Assembly (NCBI GenBank): GCA_913061235.1
Contig: CAJXTB010000014.1
Span: forward strand, 114,068-178,067
Length of the DNA: 64,000 bases
Origin: an uncultured Pseudomonadota bacterium
GTDB taxonomy: Bacteria > Myxococcota_A > UBA796 > GCA-2862545
Direction: 5' to 3'
Shown here: positions 43,340 through 52,700 of the stretch, one piece after another
How positions within the stretch are numbered: the stretch's first letter is position 1
Layout of the letters: every line of letters begins with the position of its first letter
Program-made: the position numbers and the translations under genes
The notes under the pieces: generated by a model
What the model was told of the DNA's origin: nothing
Database searches by the model: none
The model's input: the letters and a program-made list of their open reading frames with translations, nothing else

Positions 43340-45073
43340 TTGGCCTGGGACCGTGTAGAACGACGTATACGAGTACCAGCACATCTTGACGCGCTGGAAC
43401 CCGAACCATCGCCTGACCCTGCGCGCCCGATTCGGGTGCTTTTGGTCGAAGATGACTCCATTGACGCTCACTTGGCGGTGCGTGCTCTTCGGCGTGCCGG
43501 TGATACTGAGGTGGCCGTAGTCGGCACGCTGCGGGAGGCACTGCAGGCTCTCGAAGACGGCGGTTACGACGTCGTCGTCGCTGACATGCATCTACCGGAC
43601 AGCACCGGCTTCAACACCGTTGAGACGCTCGACCGTGCTGCGCGTACCATCCCCATTTTGATGGTCAGCGGTGGTGGTGACGAGAATGCTGCACTTGAAA
43701 ATGTGCGCCGGGGAGCCCAAGACTTTTTGCTGAAAGGTGAGATGGACTCTGGCTTGCTGACGCGTGCTCTTCGCTATGCGATTGAGCGAAAGCGCTCGCA
43801 GACCAAGCTCCAGTACATGGCGCTTCGTGACGGTGTCACGGGGTTGTTCAACCGGTTCGGCTTCCGTACAGCATTGGCCGGCGCCATCGAAGCGCGGGAA
43901 CATGCGCAGGGATGCGTGGGCGTGCTCTACCTCGACCTTGACCGGTTTAAGGCCATCAACGACAGCCTGGGTCATGACGCTGGTGACGAGCTGCTGCGTA
44001 TCGTCGCTCATCGTCTCTCCGTGACCGTGCGCGACAACGACGTGGTGGCGCGAATCGGCGGCGACGAGTTTGCGATTGTGGTTCCCGAGCTGAGCTCCAC
44101 TGCGGAACTACGTTTGATTGGGCAGCGGCTGCTGAATGCGTTCGTTGAGCCCATCCAACTGAGCGGCGTGGAAGTACGCGTGACCGGTTCTGTCGGTGGC
44201 TCCCACTTCCCTGCATGTGGCACCACCGTAGACGAGCTAGTGACCGCTGCTGACAGAGCGATGTACCGCGCCAAGAGTACCGGTCGAAACCGGTGTTACT
44301 GCGCGCTGGGGCGAGCGGCTATGGCCTCACTGCCTCAAAGTCGGGCACGTGAGCTGCACTTTGCGCTTCAGGAAGACCAGTTCGCTTTGGTCTATCAACC
44401 GCAGGTCGATGGGAAAACCGGTCGGATTGTTGGCTACGAAGCTCTGATTCGTTGGGATCACCCTACGCTCGGTCGCGTCGCACCGAACGACTTTGTCCCC
44501 ATGTTGGAAGAGACCGGACTCATCCGCTCGGTGGGGGCTTGGGTCTTGCGGACCGCCGTCGAGTTCCTGGTGCAGATGCGTGAGCGCACGGGTGAATGGC
44601 GGCGCATGGCCGTCAATGTTTCTGCGTCTCAGCTGGACGATGGCACACTGATTGAAGAGGTCACAGCGGTGCTGGATGAGCTTCAAGTCCCGCCATCCTG
44701 TGTGGAGTTGGAGTTCACCGAAGCGGCCGTCATGCGTGACGTTCCGCGTACGGCACAAGTCCTCGACCGACTGCGAAACCTCGGGGTCCGTATTGCCCTG
44801 GACGACTTTGGAACTGGCTACTCTTCGCTGTCACACCTGCGTCGGTTCCAGGTCGATACCCTGAAAATCGACAAGAGCTTTGTCCAAGACACCAAAGACC
44901 ACGCCCTGGTTGGCGGAATCATCAGTCTGGGACTTGCCCTCGGCTTGACCGTTGTTGGAGAGGGGGTTGAAACGCCGGCGCAACGGGACTTCCTCGTGGA
45001 CCGCGGGTGCGAAGTCTTGCAAGGATTCTTGCTCGGCCGGCCCGCAGATCCCGAGACCTACCTGCTCGACTGA
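43340..45073 (+). CDS. REC-GGDEF-EAL c-di-GMP signalling protein
   Basis: This 577-residue cytoplasmic response regulator has a receiver domain at residues ~30-145 (VLLVEDDSID, VVVADMHLP with the phospho-acceptor Asp, and the LKGE Lys). A GGDEF domain at ~160-315 keeps GGDEF (240-244) and the inhibitory RxxD site (RDND) five residues before it. The EAL domain at ~330-570 keeps EAL (367-369), DDFGTGYSSL and EGVET. Both synthase and phosphodiesterase sites look intact, so it may work in either direction or be dominated by one. The start is TTG 43340 or GTG 43352. It follows the PilZ gene directly. Confidence 0.92.
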   Translation: MAWDRVERRIRVPAHLDALEPEPSPDPARPIRVLLVEDDSIDAHLAVRALRRAGDTEVAVVGTLREALQALEDGGYDVVVADMHLPDSTGFNTVETLDRAARTIPILMVSGGGDENAALENVRRGAQDFLLKGEMDSGLLTRALRYAIERKRSQTKLQYMALRDGVTGLFNRFGFRTALAGAIEAREHAQGCVGVLYLDLDRFKAINDSLGHDAGDELLRIVAHRLSVTVRDNDVVARIGGDEFAIVVPELSSTAELRLIGQRLLNAFVEPIQLSGVEVRVTGSVGGSHFPACGTTVDELVTAADRAMYRAKSTGRNRCYCALGRAAMASLPQSRARELHFALQEDQFALVYQPQVDGKTGRIVGYEALIRWDHPTLGRVAPNDFVPMLEETGLIRSVGAWVLRTAVEFLVQMRERTGEWRRMAVNVSASQLDDGTLIEEVTAVLDELQVPPSCVELEFTEAAVMRDVPRTAQVLDRLRNLGVRIALDDFGTGYSSLSHLRRFQVDTLKIDKSFVQDTKDHALVGGIISLGLALGLTVVGEGVETPAQRDFLVDRGCEVLQGFLLGRPADPETYLLD

Positions 45074-45134
45074 GTGCCGACGGTAGCTGACTGCGATAGC
45101 CCGCCGCTTGGGCCCCTTGCCGACTGGAGTAGCT

Positions 45135-45866
45135 GTGGAACTCGAAGGACAGATTGCGATTGTGACCGGTGGCTCCCGAGGTATCGGCCGAGCCATTGCA
45201 TTGGCACTCGGGCGCGCTGGTGCGACTGTTGTGGTCAACTACGCTCGCAACGAGGCCGCTGCACAGGCCGTCGTAGACGAGCTGGGTGGCAAGGGTAAAG
45301 CGGTTCAGGCTGACATCGGTACCGCCGAGGGCTGTGAGGCCTTGCTCGCTGCCGCAGACGAGCTGGGTGGGCTGGATGTCCTGGTGAACAACGCAGGCAT
45401 CACGGCGGACAACCTGGTTGTTCGAATGACAGATGACGAGTGGCAGCGGGTGATGGACACCAACGCCGGCGGCACGTTCAGGATGTGCCGCGGTGCCATG
45501 AATCGGATGATGCGTAAGCGCAAGGGCAGCATCATCAACATTGTCAGCGTTGCGGGTATGCGCGGTAATCCGGGTCAAGCCAACTACAGCGCGTCCAAGG
45601 CGGCGGTGATTGGACTGACCCGCACCTTGGCGAAAGAAATGGGCAAGCGCAACATCCGTGTAAATGCGGTAGCTCCTGGGTTTGTACAGACCGACATGAT
45701 TGCTGGTGTGTCTGACACGGTCATTGCGGAGGCCAAGAAGGTCATCCCGATGCGCCGGCTAGCGCAGCCCGAAGACATTGCACCCGTCGTCCTGTTCCTC
45801 GCGAGTCCTGGCAGCGCGTACGTCACGGGCCAGGTGATTGCGGTGGATGGCGGAATGTCGGTGTAG
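45135..45866 (+). CDS. fabG: 3-oxoacyl-[ACP] reductase-like SDR
   Basis: GTG 45135, five bases after GGAG, gives 243 residues of a classical short-chain dehydrogenase. It has the cofactor loop TGGSRGIG, NNAG, the catalytic SVAGM Ser, YSASK (Tyr and Lys) and the C-terminal VDGGM that typify FabG. It would reduce 3-oxoacyl-ACP in fatty-acid synthesis with NADPH. The frame extends to 45108 but the extra residues are not part of the fold. It stands just after the c-di-GMP gene with 61 bp between them, and its role there could be simple neighbourhood. A specialised paralogue rather than the main FabG is possible. Confidence 0.88.
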   Translation: MELEGQIAIVTGGSRGIGRAIALALGRAGATVVVNYARNEAAAQAVVDELGGKGKAVQADIGTAEGCEALLAAADELGGLDVLVNNAGITADNLVVRMTDDEWQRVMDTNAGGTFRMCRGAMNRMMRKRKGSIINIVSVAGMRGNPGQANYSASKAAVIGLTRTLAKEMGKRNIRVNAVAPGFVQTDMIAGVSDTVIAEAKKVIPMRRLAQPEDIAPVVLFLASPGSAYVTGQVIAVDGGMSV

Positions 45867-45883
45867 CTACGAAGAGGGCGGCG

Positions 45884-46234
45884 CTACCAGAGGGCGCCGT
45901 CGTCAATCCACTGACGAATCAGGTCAATCTCGTCGTCCGTCATGGCTCGGCCGATTGGCATCTGTGTACCAGAGCCGCCAGCGAGTGACTGGGTTCCGTT
46001 GACCTTGTGGAACAGGTAGCTGTTGAGGCTGTCGCCAGGGGTGACGAGCATCAGGTCCGACTGGGCGGCGGGTGCGTCAACAAGCCCCTCCAGACCCGTG
46101 CTGTAGAGGTTGAGGCCGGACTCTGGATTGTCAGCGCTGTGGCAGCGCGTGCAGTGCTCCTGCAGCAGAGGAAAGACCTCATCGCGGTAGCTGACTTCGG
46201 GACCGCAGGCGGTGAGAAGAAGCAGCCAGATCAC
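45884..46234 (-). CDS. c-type cytochrome lipoprotein
   Basis: The 116-residue lipoprotein has MIWLLLLTAC as signal and lipobox. One heme site, CTRCH, is at residues 28-32, with a Met in TQMPIG as likely distal ligand. This is the small planctomycete-type cytochrome C domain, in which the CxxCH sits near the start and a DEIDLIRQWIDDG helix ends the protein. It overlaps the DUF1552 gene by 4 bp and is the last gene of the DUF1592-DUF1552 set. It is expected to move electrons, or act as a sensor, at the envelope. Confidence 0.9.
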   Translation of the reverse strand: MIWLLLLTACGPEVSYRDEVFPLLQEHCTRCHSADNPESGLNLYSTGLEGLVDAPAAQSDLMLVTPGDSLNSYLFHKVNGTQSLAGGSGTQMPIGRAMTDDEIDLIRQWIDDGALW

Positions 46235-47544
46235 GAGGTCAGGTCCGTCAGAGCACCGGTTCCATCAATGCCGAAGGCCTCTTCCGGCAATCCAGCAGCC
46301 ATCATGATGCTGCTGTACAAGTTGGCCACAGGCGCATCGTAGCGGCGATGCACACCACCGGTATGGTGACCGACGCCACCACCAGCCAGAAGGACGGGCA
46401 TGTCGTCGTGGTTGTGGCGGTCGCCGTCGCTGATTTCGCTGCCCATCATGACCAAACAGTCGTCAATGAGCATGCGGTCTTCACCGGTAGGTGTGTTGGC
46501 CAGGGACTCGACAAACCGGGCGAACTGGGCCACGTGCCAGCGGTCGATGGTCGCCAAATCATCGAGCTTGGTTCTGTCTCCACCATGATGCGAGATCTGG
46601 TGGTGAGCTCGGGTCACACCCAAGAAGTCGTGAACCCGGTTGCTTCCGCCATTGGCAAACATGAAGGTAATGACGCGGGTGACGTCACACTCCAGCGCAA
46701 TGACCATGATGTCGGCCATGGCCATGGCCGCCGCTTCGATGTCGGGTGGGGTGGTCGGGCGCAAGCCTGGGTCGCAAGTGGGCGCCTCAAATGTATCGAG
46801 GCGAATCTCCAGCTCGCGAACGCCAGTCAGGTACTCGTCGAGTTTGCGGTTGTCTTGCATAGACAGACGACCCGACAAGGACTGAGCTTGACTCACGCTC
46901 TCGTCCAGCACGCTCTTGCGCAGTGCACGCCGGCGTGCGCGCTCAATCTCGGTGACACCGGCATCTTGGCCCCCAAAGAGTCGGTCAAACGCCAGGCTTG
47001 GGTCAGTGATTTTCGGCAGGGGTGTGGAGGGACCGGACCAAGCGATGTTGCGTGGGTAGGCGCAGGCGTAGCCAGAGTCGCAGATTCCACCGTTGGCCCC
47101 GCCTTCGAGACCCAACTCGAGCGACGGCAGCGAGGTTGCAGAGCCGTAGTGTTGAGCCACGCGCTGATCGACAGACACACCCACGGAGATGTCCGCGCCG
47201 CCAGTGAACACGGGACGTGCACACGTGAGGAAGGACGCGGTTCCGCGCGCGTGGTCGCCGGGAAGGTTGTCAGTACCGCCTGCGTTTCGCAGCCCGGAGA
47301 GTACAGAGACGTGGCTCTGCACGGGGGCAAGTGGCTGAAGTGAGGGTGGAAGGTCGAAGTTCGCGCCTTCCGTGCGTGGCTTGAACTCCGACATCACACA
47401 CCCGTTGGGCGTGAACCATGAGATGAAGCGCAGTGGGGGTGCTTCTTGTGCACGCGCGCTTCGTGGAACCATGGAACCGAGCCACGGTAGAGCAATGCTC
47501 GCTCCCGCTGAGCGGAACAACCATCGGCGGCTGACCTTACTCAT
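46231..47544 (-). CDS. DUF1552 protein, Tat-exported
   Basis: ATG 47544 is inside the previous gene's end (8-bp overlap) and gives MSKVSRRWLFRSAGASIALPWL, a twin-arginine signal (SRRWLF), and 437 residues. The folded part matches DUF1552, an alkaline-phosphatase-like family without known activity: WFTPNGCVM near the start, HARGTASFL, VSVDQRVA, and DMPVLLAGGG...GHHTGG at the end. Use of Tat suggests it folds in the cytoplasm, possibly with a cofactor. It is always near DUF1592 proteins in Myxococcota. Role unknown. Confidence 0.9.
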   Translation of the reverse strand: MSKVSRRWLFRSAGASIALPWLGSMVPRSARAQEAPPLRFISWFTPNGCVMSEFKPRTEGANFDLPPSLQPLAPVQSHVSVLSGLRNAGGTDNLPGDHARGTASFLTCARPVFTGGADISVGVSVDQRVAQHYGSATSLPSLELGLEGGANGGICDSGYACAYPRNIAWSGPSTPLPKITDPSLAFDRLFGGQDAGVTEIERARRRALRKSVLDESVSQAQSLSGRLSMQDNRKLDEYLTGVRELEIRLDTFEAPTCDPGLRPTTPPDIEAAAMAMADIMVIALECDVTRVITFMFANGGSNRVHDFLGVTRAHHQISHHGGDRTKLDDLATIDRWHVAQFARFVESLANTPTGEDRMLIDDCLVMMGSEISDGDRHNHDDMPVLLAGGGVGHHTGGVHRRYDAPVANLYSSIMMAAGLPEEAFGIDGTGALTDLTS

Positions 47545-49693
47545 TGGTGACCTCCACACTGGGCAACGGGGAGTCGTCTGGGGCTACGCCGCGTCGTTGG
47601 CGGAAGGGGTCGGACAACACAATGGCTGTCACGAGCGCCTTGAACCGACGGTCGTTGGCCGCGTATTCACTCTCGATGGCGTCTAGGTAGGGCAGGTCTT
47701 GAACGCCGGGTGCGCGACCGAGCGCCCATGTGATGGTCTTCTGAACAACGCAACGGTCGAACTTGCGGGACTCGGACAGCTGGCCAACGAGCGCGGTAGA
47801 ACCTACAAAGGTGAACCCATCAGGCAAGCGGCCACTGGCGTCTACGGGGCGACCGCCATCGGTGTTTCTCCAGGCGCCGATTGGGTCGTAGTTCTCGAAG
47901 GCATAGCCGATGGGGTCCATGGACAGGTGACAGCCCTGGCAGACAGGGTTGGTCAGGTGTTCTTCGAGGCGTTCACGGATTGGCTGACCGAGCTGTTGCT
48001 GCGGAACTGTGGCGTGAGCCGCGATGTCGACGGCTGCCGGCCGTCCAATCTCGGAGGTTGTGCCGAGGCCCTCGACTCCTGCAGGTGGTGGCGCTGGAGC
48101 CTCGCACAGCAAGTTGTCCAAGACCCATTTGCCTCGCTGAACGGGACTTGTACGCTCTGGATAGGACGTGGAGGTCAGCCAGCCAGCGGTGGTCAGGAGG
48201 CCCGCGCGTTCGGTGTCCGACAGATCTACTTGCGCCCACTCAAACACCGGCTCGGGCAGGCCGTAGTGAATGGCGAGTGTGCTGTCGATGTAGGTCGTGT
48301 CGGACGTGAGCAGCTCCCGCATGGAGCGGTCTTCGAGCATCACGCTCTGCACGTGCAGACGCATTTCTTCGGCCATGGACTGACGGAGAATTTCTGTCCA
48401 TTCTGGGAAGACGTCGGGGTCCGGAGCGACCTCATCAATGGCCGCGATGCTCAACCACTGGGCTCCCAAGCCATCCACAAGGGCGTTGGCGCGTGGGTCT
48501 GCAAGCATCCGCTCCACTTGGTCAGCGAGCTCGTCTGGGTTGCTCAGGCGGCCTTCTGCGGCCCGCGAGAGCAGCTGTTCGTCCGGTGTGGAGCTCCACA
48601 AGAAGTACGACAGGCGTGTTGCCAGCTCGAACTGGGTCAGCTCATGCGGTGTGGTGTCGTCCGGGGCCCCGTCCAGCTCGACGCGGAAGAGGAAGTTCGG
48701 CGACATCAACAAGCTACGCACCATCCAACCAATCGAGCGGTCCGGCTCTTCTCCGGCATCGCGGGCGGTGTCGTACAAGCCGACGAGCTGGGCAACTTCG
48801 GACTCGACCAGCGGGCGTCGCCAGACCTGTGTGCCTAGGGTCTGCGCGATGCTCCGTGCACAGGCCGGTTCTTCTGCTGCCGTGGGGACGCAGGTGAAGA
48901 CAGTGTCGTAGCCAGGTGGCGTTGGCCCCATGGTATCGAAAGGACCGGACAGCTCAACCCAGTCGATAATGGCGTTTCGGTCTTGACTGGGGGTGGTCTG
49001 CGTAGCCGGCACGTAGAAGTCGTTGATGAACGCCACATTCACCGTATGAAAGCCTCGGCCCAACTCCCACTCCACGCTTACAGGCTGCGGATTGGACCAG
49101 TCCACGTCCACGATTACGGACTCTTCGCCGTCATGGTCGATCTGTAGACGAACAGGGTCGGAGCCAGCTTGTTGGCCGAAGGCCTGCACCGTGAAGGTGT
49201 ATGGCCCGGCTGTGTCAGTGCCTATTGACGTGCTGAGCATGCCGTTCGAGTACAGGTTCCACCCTATGCCAACGGGGCCACCGGACGTGGTGATGACGTC
49301 GTCATCTTCCGCCTCTACGCGTTGATAGCGGACCGGAACCTGTGTTGGAAATACATGGTAGGTCGTCAGCTCGTAGCCGATGTTGTCGAGTACCTCGATG
49401 TGAAGCGGAGACAGCGACAACACATCTGCCTGGTTGTCGAAGCCGTTTCCGACGTCATCATTGGGCAGCTGCATGGCGATGGGGCCATCAATGTGGAACA
49501 GGTCGCGCAGGCTGCGGTCGACCTCCGTGCGACTGAGGCGCCGAAGGGTGACGGTGCCTGGATCTGGGCCAGCAACGGGTGGTGTCTCGCCACAACCAAA
49601 CAGCCCCAATGTGATGATGAGCGACGCGCGCACAGCGGCCTCCAGTGCGCCAGAATGCTGGGTCCGAGCGGGTGCGTCAACCATTTGATTCAT
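47537..49693 (-). CDS. DUF1592-type multidomain protein
   Basis: The 718-residue product begins at ATG 49693 or the ATG nine bases later; LIITLGLFGC near residue 28-34 is a likely lipobox. Domains in order are DUF1587 (~45-110, LRRLSRTEVDRSLRDLF), a carbohydrate-binding-like beta module (~120-255), DUF1595 (~285-345, WRRPLVESEV), DUF1592 (~350-480, LSYFLWSSTPDE), DUF1588 (~500-600, with CQGCH, a CxxCH heme-like site) and DUF1585 (~640-700). None has a proven activity; the CxxCH suggests electron transfer. It lies 24 bp after sbcC and overlaps the DUF1552 start. Confidence 0.9.
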   Translation of the reverse strand: MNQMVDAPARTQHSGALEAAVRASLIITLGLFGCGETPPVAGPDPGTVTLRRLSRTEVDRSLRDLFHIDGPIAMQLPNDDVGNGFDNQADVLSLSPLHIEVLDNIGYELTTYHVFPTQVPVRYQRVEAEDDDVITTSGGPVGIGWNLYSNGMLSTSIGTDTAGPYTFTVQAFGQQAGSDPVRLQIDHDGEESVIVDVDWSNPQPVSVEWELGRGFHTVNVAFINDFYVPATQTTPSQDRNAIIDWVELSGPFDTMGPTPPGYDTVFTCVPTAAEEPACARSIAQTLGTQVWRRPLVESEVAQLVGLYDTARDAGEEPDRSIGWMVRSLLMSPNFLFRVELDGAPDDTTPHELTQFELATRLSYFLWSSTPDEQLLSRAAEGRLSNPDELADQVERMLADPRANALVDGLGAQWLSIAAIDEVAPDPDVFPEWTEILRQSMAEEMRLHVQSVMLEDRSMRELLTSDTTYIDSTLAIHYGLPEPVFEWAQVDLSDTERAGLLTTAGWLTSTSYPERTSPVQRGKWVLDNLLCEAPAPPPAGVEGLGTTSEIGRPAAVDIAAHATVPQQQLGQPIRERLEEHLTNPVCQGCHLSMDPIGYAFENYDPIGAWRNTDGGRPVDASGRLPDGFTFVGSTALVGQLSESRKFDRCVVQKTITWALGRAPGVQDLPYLDAIESEYAANDRRFKALVTAIVLSDPFRQRRGVAPDDSPLPSVEVTNE

Positions 49694-49717
49694 TGGGCAT
49701 TTGTGGGTGGAATCCCT

Positions 49718-52700
49718 TTACGGCGTTGCAACGGAATCGGGAAGCACGATGCGACTCTTTCCGGCACCGAGCTTCTGCACTTGGATGGCGACGCCAATGT
49801 GTTCGGACAGGCCATCTACGTGGCTGATCAACCCCACCTGCCGGCCGCTTGCCTGAAGCGAGTCTAGGGCGGCAAGGGCAACCTCAAGGGTGTCTCGGTC
49901 GAGTGTACCGAAGCCCTCGTCAATGAACAGCGACTCCACGGGCGTCTCTGATGCGGCGAGGGAGGACAGGCCTAGTGCCAACGCAAGCGACGTGAGGAAG
50001 GTCTCACCGCCTGAGAGGCTGGGAATGGCTCGGACTTCATCGCCCATGTCTTGGTCAATGACCTGAAGGGCCAGGTCTTCTCGAGGCACGCGCTGCAATC
50101 GGTAGCGTGGCGCCAAGTCCGCGAGGTGGTGGTTGGCGTACACCAACAAGGCATCGAGGGTCAGGCCTTGAGCGAAGGTTCGAAACAGCTTGCCGTCTGC
50201 AGACCCGATGACGTCGCTGATGGCCGCCCAGCGGTCAACAACGGCGTGCTGTGTGGACAGTTGGTCGTCGAGTTCTTGCCCTTGTTGACGGGCGTCATCA
50301 TCTCTTCGCAGTGCCGCGGTGTTGTCGCCGTGCGCTTCTCGGGCGTCTTCGAGAGCGCTCTTTGTGATTGTGGCAGCCTTCGTTGCGTCCTCTTGTGTGC
50401 CTTGCGGCGCGGACTCTCGATGGTCTTGTACGGCGGCTTGGCGCTCTTTGAGTACCGTGTCGGATGTCTGCACGGCCCGGTCCAGCTCAGCCAACGCAAC
50501 GGTCTCCGTATCCACCCACTCCTCGGTGTGCGCGAGCAAGCTCACTGCGGTGCCTTCGTCGACATGGGCTGCTTGTAGTGAGGTGTTCAAGACCTTTTGT
50601 GCCAGGGTCTTGGATGTCTCCGCTGCCTGGCGTTGCTGGATGACACTCGTCAGCGACCCTTGGGCGGAGCTGACCGTGGCGATAGCCTTCTGGTGTTGGT
50701 CTTCGGCGGCTGCATGGGTGGCTTCGACCTGGGCTTGCTCACGCTTTTGCCGCTCGACGACCGTGCTGACGGCTTCCCCGCCAAGCAACGAGGCGCGGGT
50801 GTCGCGAAGGTCGGTAAGGTGCTTCGCTGCCGTGGTGTGGTGCTCTTGCTTCTGGGCGGAGTCGTCTTGTGCAGCCTTTGCTGTGGCCTGCGCCTCGGCA
50901 ATCTTTGGCCGCATCTCAGCAATGTGTGCGTCCGCTTCGGCCAGGGTGGCGTGATGGGCTCTGTAGGTGGCGACTTCTGCGTTCAAGTCGGTGAGCAAGC
51001 CAGCGGCGTCCGTGTTGGCTCGGTCTTGCCAGTTGTCGCGCTCACCCAGAGCGTCTGAGACCGTTGCGAATGCGGTATCGGCGGCGTCCTGCGCGGCCTG
51101 GTGCTCTGCGGCCGAGTCGGACAGCGCCTGAGCGGTCTTTCGAGCGTGCCCCTCGGAAGTCTCGAGTACCTCCTTGGCCGCTGTGTGCTTGGCGACAGCG
51201 GCATCGTAGGCGTGCTGGGCAGTGCGAAGAGTGGTCTCCAACGCGTTGAGCGTCTCGGCCTGTGCGCGAAGGGTCTCCACCGCCGCGACCACGCGCTTGC
51301 GCTCGGCATCCAGGGCGTCTTCGGATTGCAATGGGTCTGCGGGAAGGCTGGTCTGAGCGATGGCTTGAGACCATGCGTGGAGTGCTTTGGTGAGTGCTGC
51401 CTCGGCGGTGGTCTTGCGGTGTGCGAGGCGAGTCTTCGTCAGAGCGGCTGTGGCAAGCCTCGCTTGCACGGTGGCGAGGATCTGGGTGTGTGTGGCCAGC
51501 TCCTCTTTGAGGGTCTGCACGCGCTCGGTCGCCGCCTTGTGGAGGTCCCCGACCACGTCATCATTTGCCCAGGGGTGGTCCGTGGAGCCGCACACGCTGC
51601 AGGGGTCTCCCGGTTCCAGGCCCGAACGTAGGTCTGTAGCGGACAGCGCCGCTCGCAGCGCATCCAGGGCATGCTCGGCCTCGGTCAGGCGGACAGTGGC
51701 CTGGTCGCGCAGAGGTGTGGTCGTGGCCAAGCTCTCATGGTCCGCTGCGATGGCAGAATCCAACGCGGTCTGTTCGTCTGTGAGCGCGGTTTGTTCGGTG
51801 TTGGAAACAGTCGCTGAGCGATGCGCATCTTCCAGCTGTCCTAGCCGCTCGCGCTCGCCATCGAGTTCGCGCTGGCGGGCGTCGAGGGTGGGCCGAGCTT
51901 GCTCTGGAACGGCTACGCGAGCAGTATGCAGCGCGGAATGGAGCTGCGATGTGGTCGCAGCGTGCTTGAGCTCAGTCGCTCTGGACTCTGCAAGGGTCTC
52001 CTTCGCCTTGCTGTCTGCGTCGACGAGTGCCGGATGACGGCGTTGGTGCTCGGCGAGGCGTTGGTGAGCGTGGGACAGGGTCGTCAGCGCCCGTTGAACC
52101 GGTTCGATGACGCTTGCCAGCCGCTCTGCGTGGGGGTTTTCGGTGTTCCATGCGCGACCTACCGCGGCTCGCTCTTCCGTGTCTGCCAAGGCCTTCGTGA
52201 GGGATGTGACCTGCTCGGTGGTGGCCGTGGCGTGGGTCCGTGCACTGTCTGCGAGGCCCTTGGTGCGTGATTCGGCGCTGATGGCATCTTCGATACGCGC
52301 GTCTAGCGCGCGCGCCTTGACCACTATGGGTTCGGCCTCTGTGTGCGCCTTTTGGACCTCGGTCCGACGCAGAGCGGCTTCCGTTGCCAGCTTCTTTGCC
52401 TGGGTCAGGGCGTCATTTGCCAGTCGATGCGTGGCGACGGCGGTGTGCTCGGCAGTGAGGCTCTCTGCATGGTGGCGCACGGCGTCGTCTCTGCGAGACA
52501 ACGGCAGCCGAAGCAGAGCCATTGAGATGACGCGTTCCAAGTGTTTACGGCGCGGGTGTGCGCTCGTGACCGCTCTCTGCGCAGTCTCGACAGCTTCAAC
52601 GGCGCTGATGCAGCGCTTCTCAAGAACGACATGGTCGTCGAACCACGCCAGTGTCTTGGTGGACTGCGCATGTGCGTCTTCGGCTGTTGTGAGCGCTGTT

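Noticed and set aside
45879..45899. CGGCGC/GCGCCG hairpin at the fabG and cytochrome gene ends
   Set aside because: Six base pairs in GC-rich DNA are expected often by chance; not enough to call a terminator.
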